Shown here: piece after piece, positions 4,891 through 5,454 of the stretch
Layout: every line of letters starts with the position of its first letter
How positions within the stretch are numbered: position 1 is the first letter of the stretch
NCBI GenBank assembly: GCA_030424955.1
Contig: JAUHVS010000455.1
Span: forward strand, 1-5,454
DNA from: a bacterium
Lineage (GTDB): Bacteria > Myxococcota_A > Bradymonadia > UBA7976 > UBA1532
Direction of reading: 5' to 3'
Length of the DNA stretch: 5,454 bases
The notes under the pieces: generated by a model
Told to the model about the DNA's origin: nothing
Databases searched by the model: none
What the model saw: only the letters and a program-made list of their open reading frames with translations
Translations under genes and position numbers: made by a program

Positions 4891-5454
4891 ATGCTCCGCA
4901 ACCCTGTGCAAATGTCCGACCGCGCGCTCGGCCCCGACCGCACGATGGACGCCGCCCGCCTGGGCGCCATCACCGACACCCTGCTGGCCAGCTACGATCA
5001 CGACCTGCCCGCCGACCAGATCACCCTGCCCAACCAAGAGGCCGTGGTGCGGGTGCTCAACGAGTGCCGCCGCCTGCTGTTCCCGGGCTACTACGCCGAG
5101 GAGCCGCTGCCCGAGTCGAGCTGCCGGTTCAAGGTCGGCACCTGGCTGTGCGAGCTCTACAACGACCTGGCGCAGCTCATCTGGCGGGGCCTCGCCCACG
5201 CGCGCCCCGACGCCGATCGCGCGGCGCTGCGCACCGAGGGCCGCCAGATCGCGGCCGACTTCGTGGAGTGCCTGCCCGCCATCCGCGAGGCCCTCAAGCA
5301 GGACGCCCAGGCCGCCCTGGACGGCGATCCGGCCGCGGGCAGCCTGGAAGAGGTCATCCTCACCTACCCGGGCTTCGAGGCCATCACCGCCCACCGGGTG
5401 GCCCACTGGCTGTACAGCGCGAAGGTGCCCTACATCCCGCGGGCGATGTCGGAG
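4891..5454 (+). CDS. cysE: Serine O-acetyltransferase, N-terminal part (3' end outside window)
   Basis: Open from ATG 4891 to the window edge: 188 residues, no stop. The enzyme acetylates L-serine with acetyl-CoA to give O-acetylserine, the committed step of cysteine synthesis. The N-terminal 125 residues are the helical extension of the long (EpsC-type) serine acetyltransferases. LPAIREALKQDAQAALDGDP (128-147) and EEVILTYPGFEAITAHRVAHWLY (153-175) match the conserved helices leading into the left-handed beta-helix, and VPYIPRAMSE is the start of the PRxM-E segment that precedes the hexapeptide repeats. D146 in the DGDP motif is probably the serine-contacting Asp of the family. The catalytic Asp/His pair and the CoA-binding coils lie beyond the window. 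GAGGAGG six bases upstream fixes the start over M8 and M19. The gene is divergent from cysM, its pathway partner. Confidence 0.93.
   Translation, partial: MLRNPVQMSDRALGPDRTMDAARLGAITDTLLASYDHDLPADQITLPNQEAVVRVLNECRRLLFPGYYAEEPLPESSCRFKVGTWLCELYNDLAQLIWRGLAHARPDADRAALRTEGRQIAADFVECLPAIREALKQDAQAALDGDPAAGSLEEVILTYPGFEAITAHRVAHWLYSAKVPYIPRAMSE

Noticed and set aside
4681..5406. A 241-codon minus-strand frame antisense to cysE
   Set aside because: It covers the intergenic region and the conserved cysE start; the composition is shadow-like and the plus-strand frame matches serine acetyltransferase.

Overview
The window is very GC-rich (about 70% or more by eye), densely coding bacterial DNA. Lipoproteins with acidic or Ala/Pro-rich linkers, a tandem MlaF-like ATPase and a long-form serine acetyltransferase suggest a Gram-negative bacterium of the Myxococcota/Bradymonadota (former Deltaproteobacteria) kind. 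That placement is inference from gene style and composition, not from a marker gene. I see no tRNA, rRNA, CRISPR array, insertion sequence, integrase or attachment site.

Layout. (1) 1-411, plus strand: the C-terminal end of an adenosine-deaminase-family enzyme. (2) 408-1700, plus: a secreted lipoprotein that overlaps the deaminase by GTGA and carries a regulatory-like beta-sandwich, a ThuA/glutamine-amidotransferase-like domain and a cysteine-rich insert. (3) 1669-2187, minus: a small lipoprotein that runs 32 bp into the 3' end of gene 2. (4) 2208-3800, plus: a 530-residue protein with two fused MlaF-type ABC ATPase domains, starting only 20 bp from the divergent lipoprotein start. (5) 3824-4714, minus: cysM, cysteine synthase B, convergent with the ABC gene across 23 bp that form most of a hairpin. 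(6) 4891-5454, plus: the N-terminal 188 residues of cysE, serine O-acetyltransferase, running off the window. The longest non-coding stretch is the 176-bp cysM-cysE divergent region.

The clearest functional unit is cysE/cysM. CysE makes O-acetylserine from serine and acetyl-CoA, and CysM turns O-acetylserine plus a sulfur donor into cysteine, so the two divergent genes encode consecutive steps. The tandem ATPase resembles the energy subunit of an MCE/Mla-type lipid transporter, but no permease or MCE subunit is in the window. The two lipoproteins have no recognised function. I do not see a convincing undescribed multi-gene system. The least ordinary items are the tandem MlaF-like fusion with a degenerate second signature loop, and the nine-cysteine insert in the lipoprotein.
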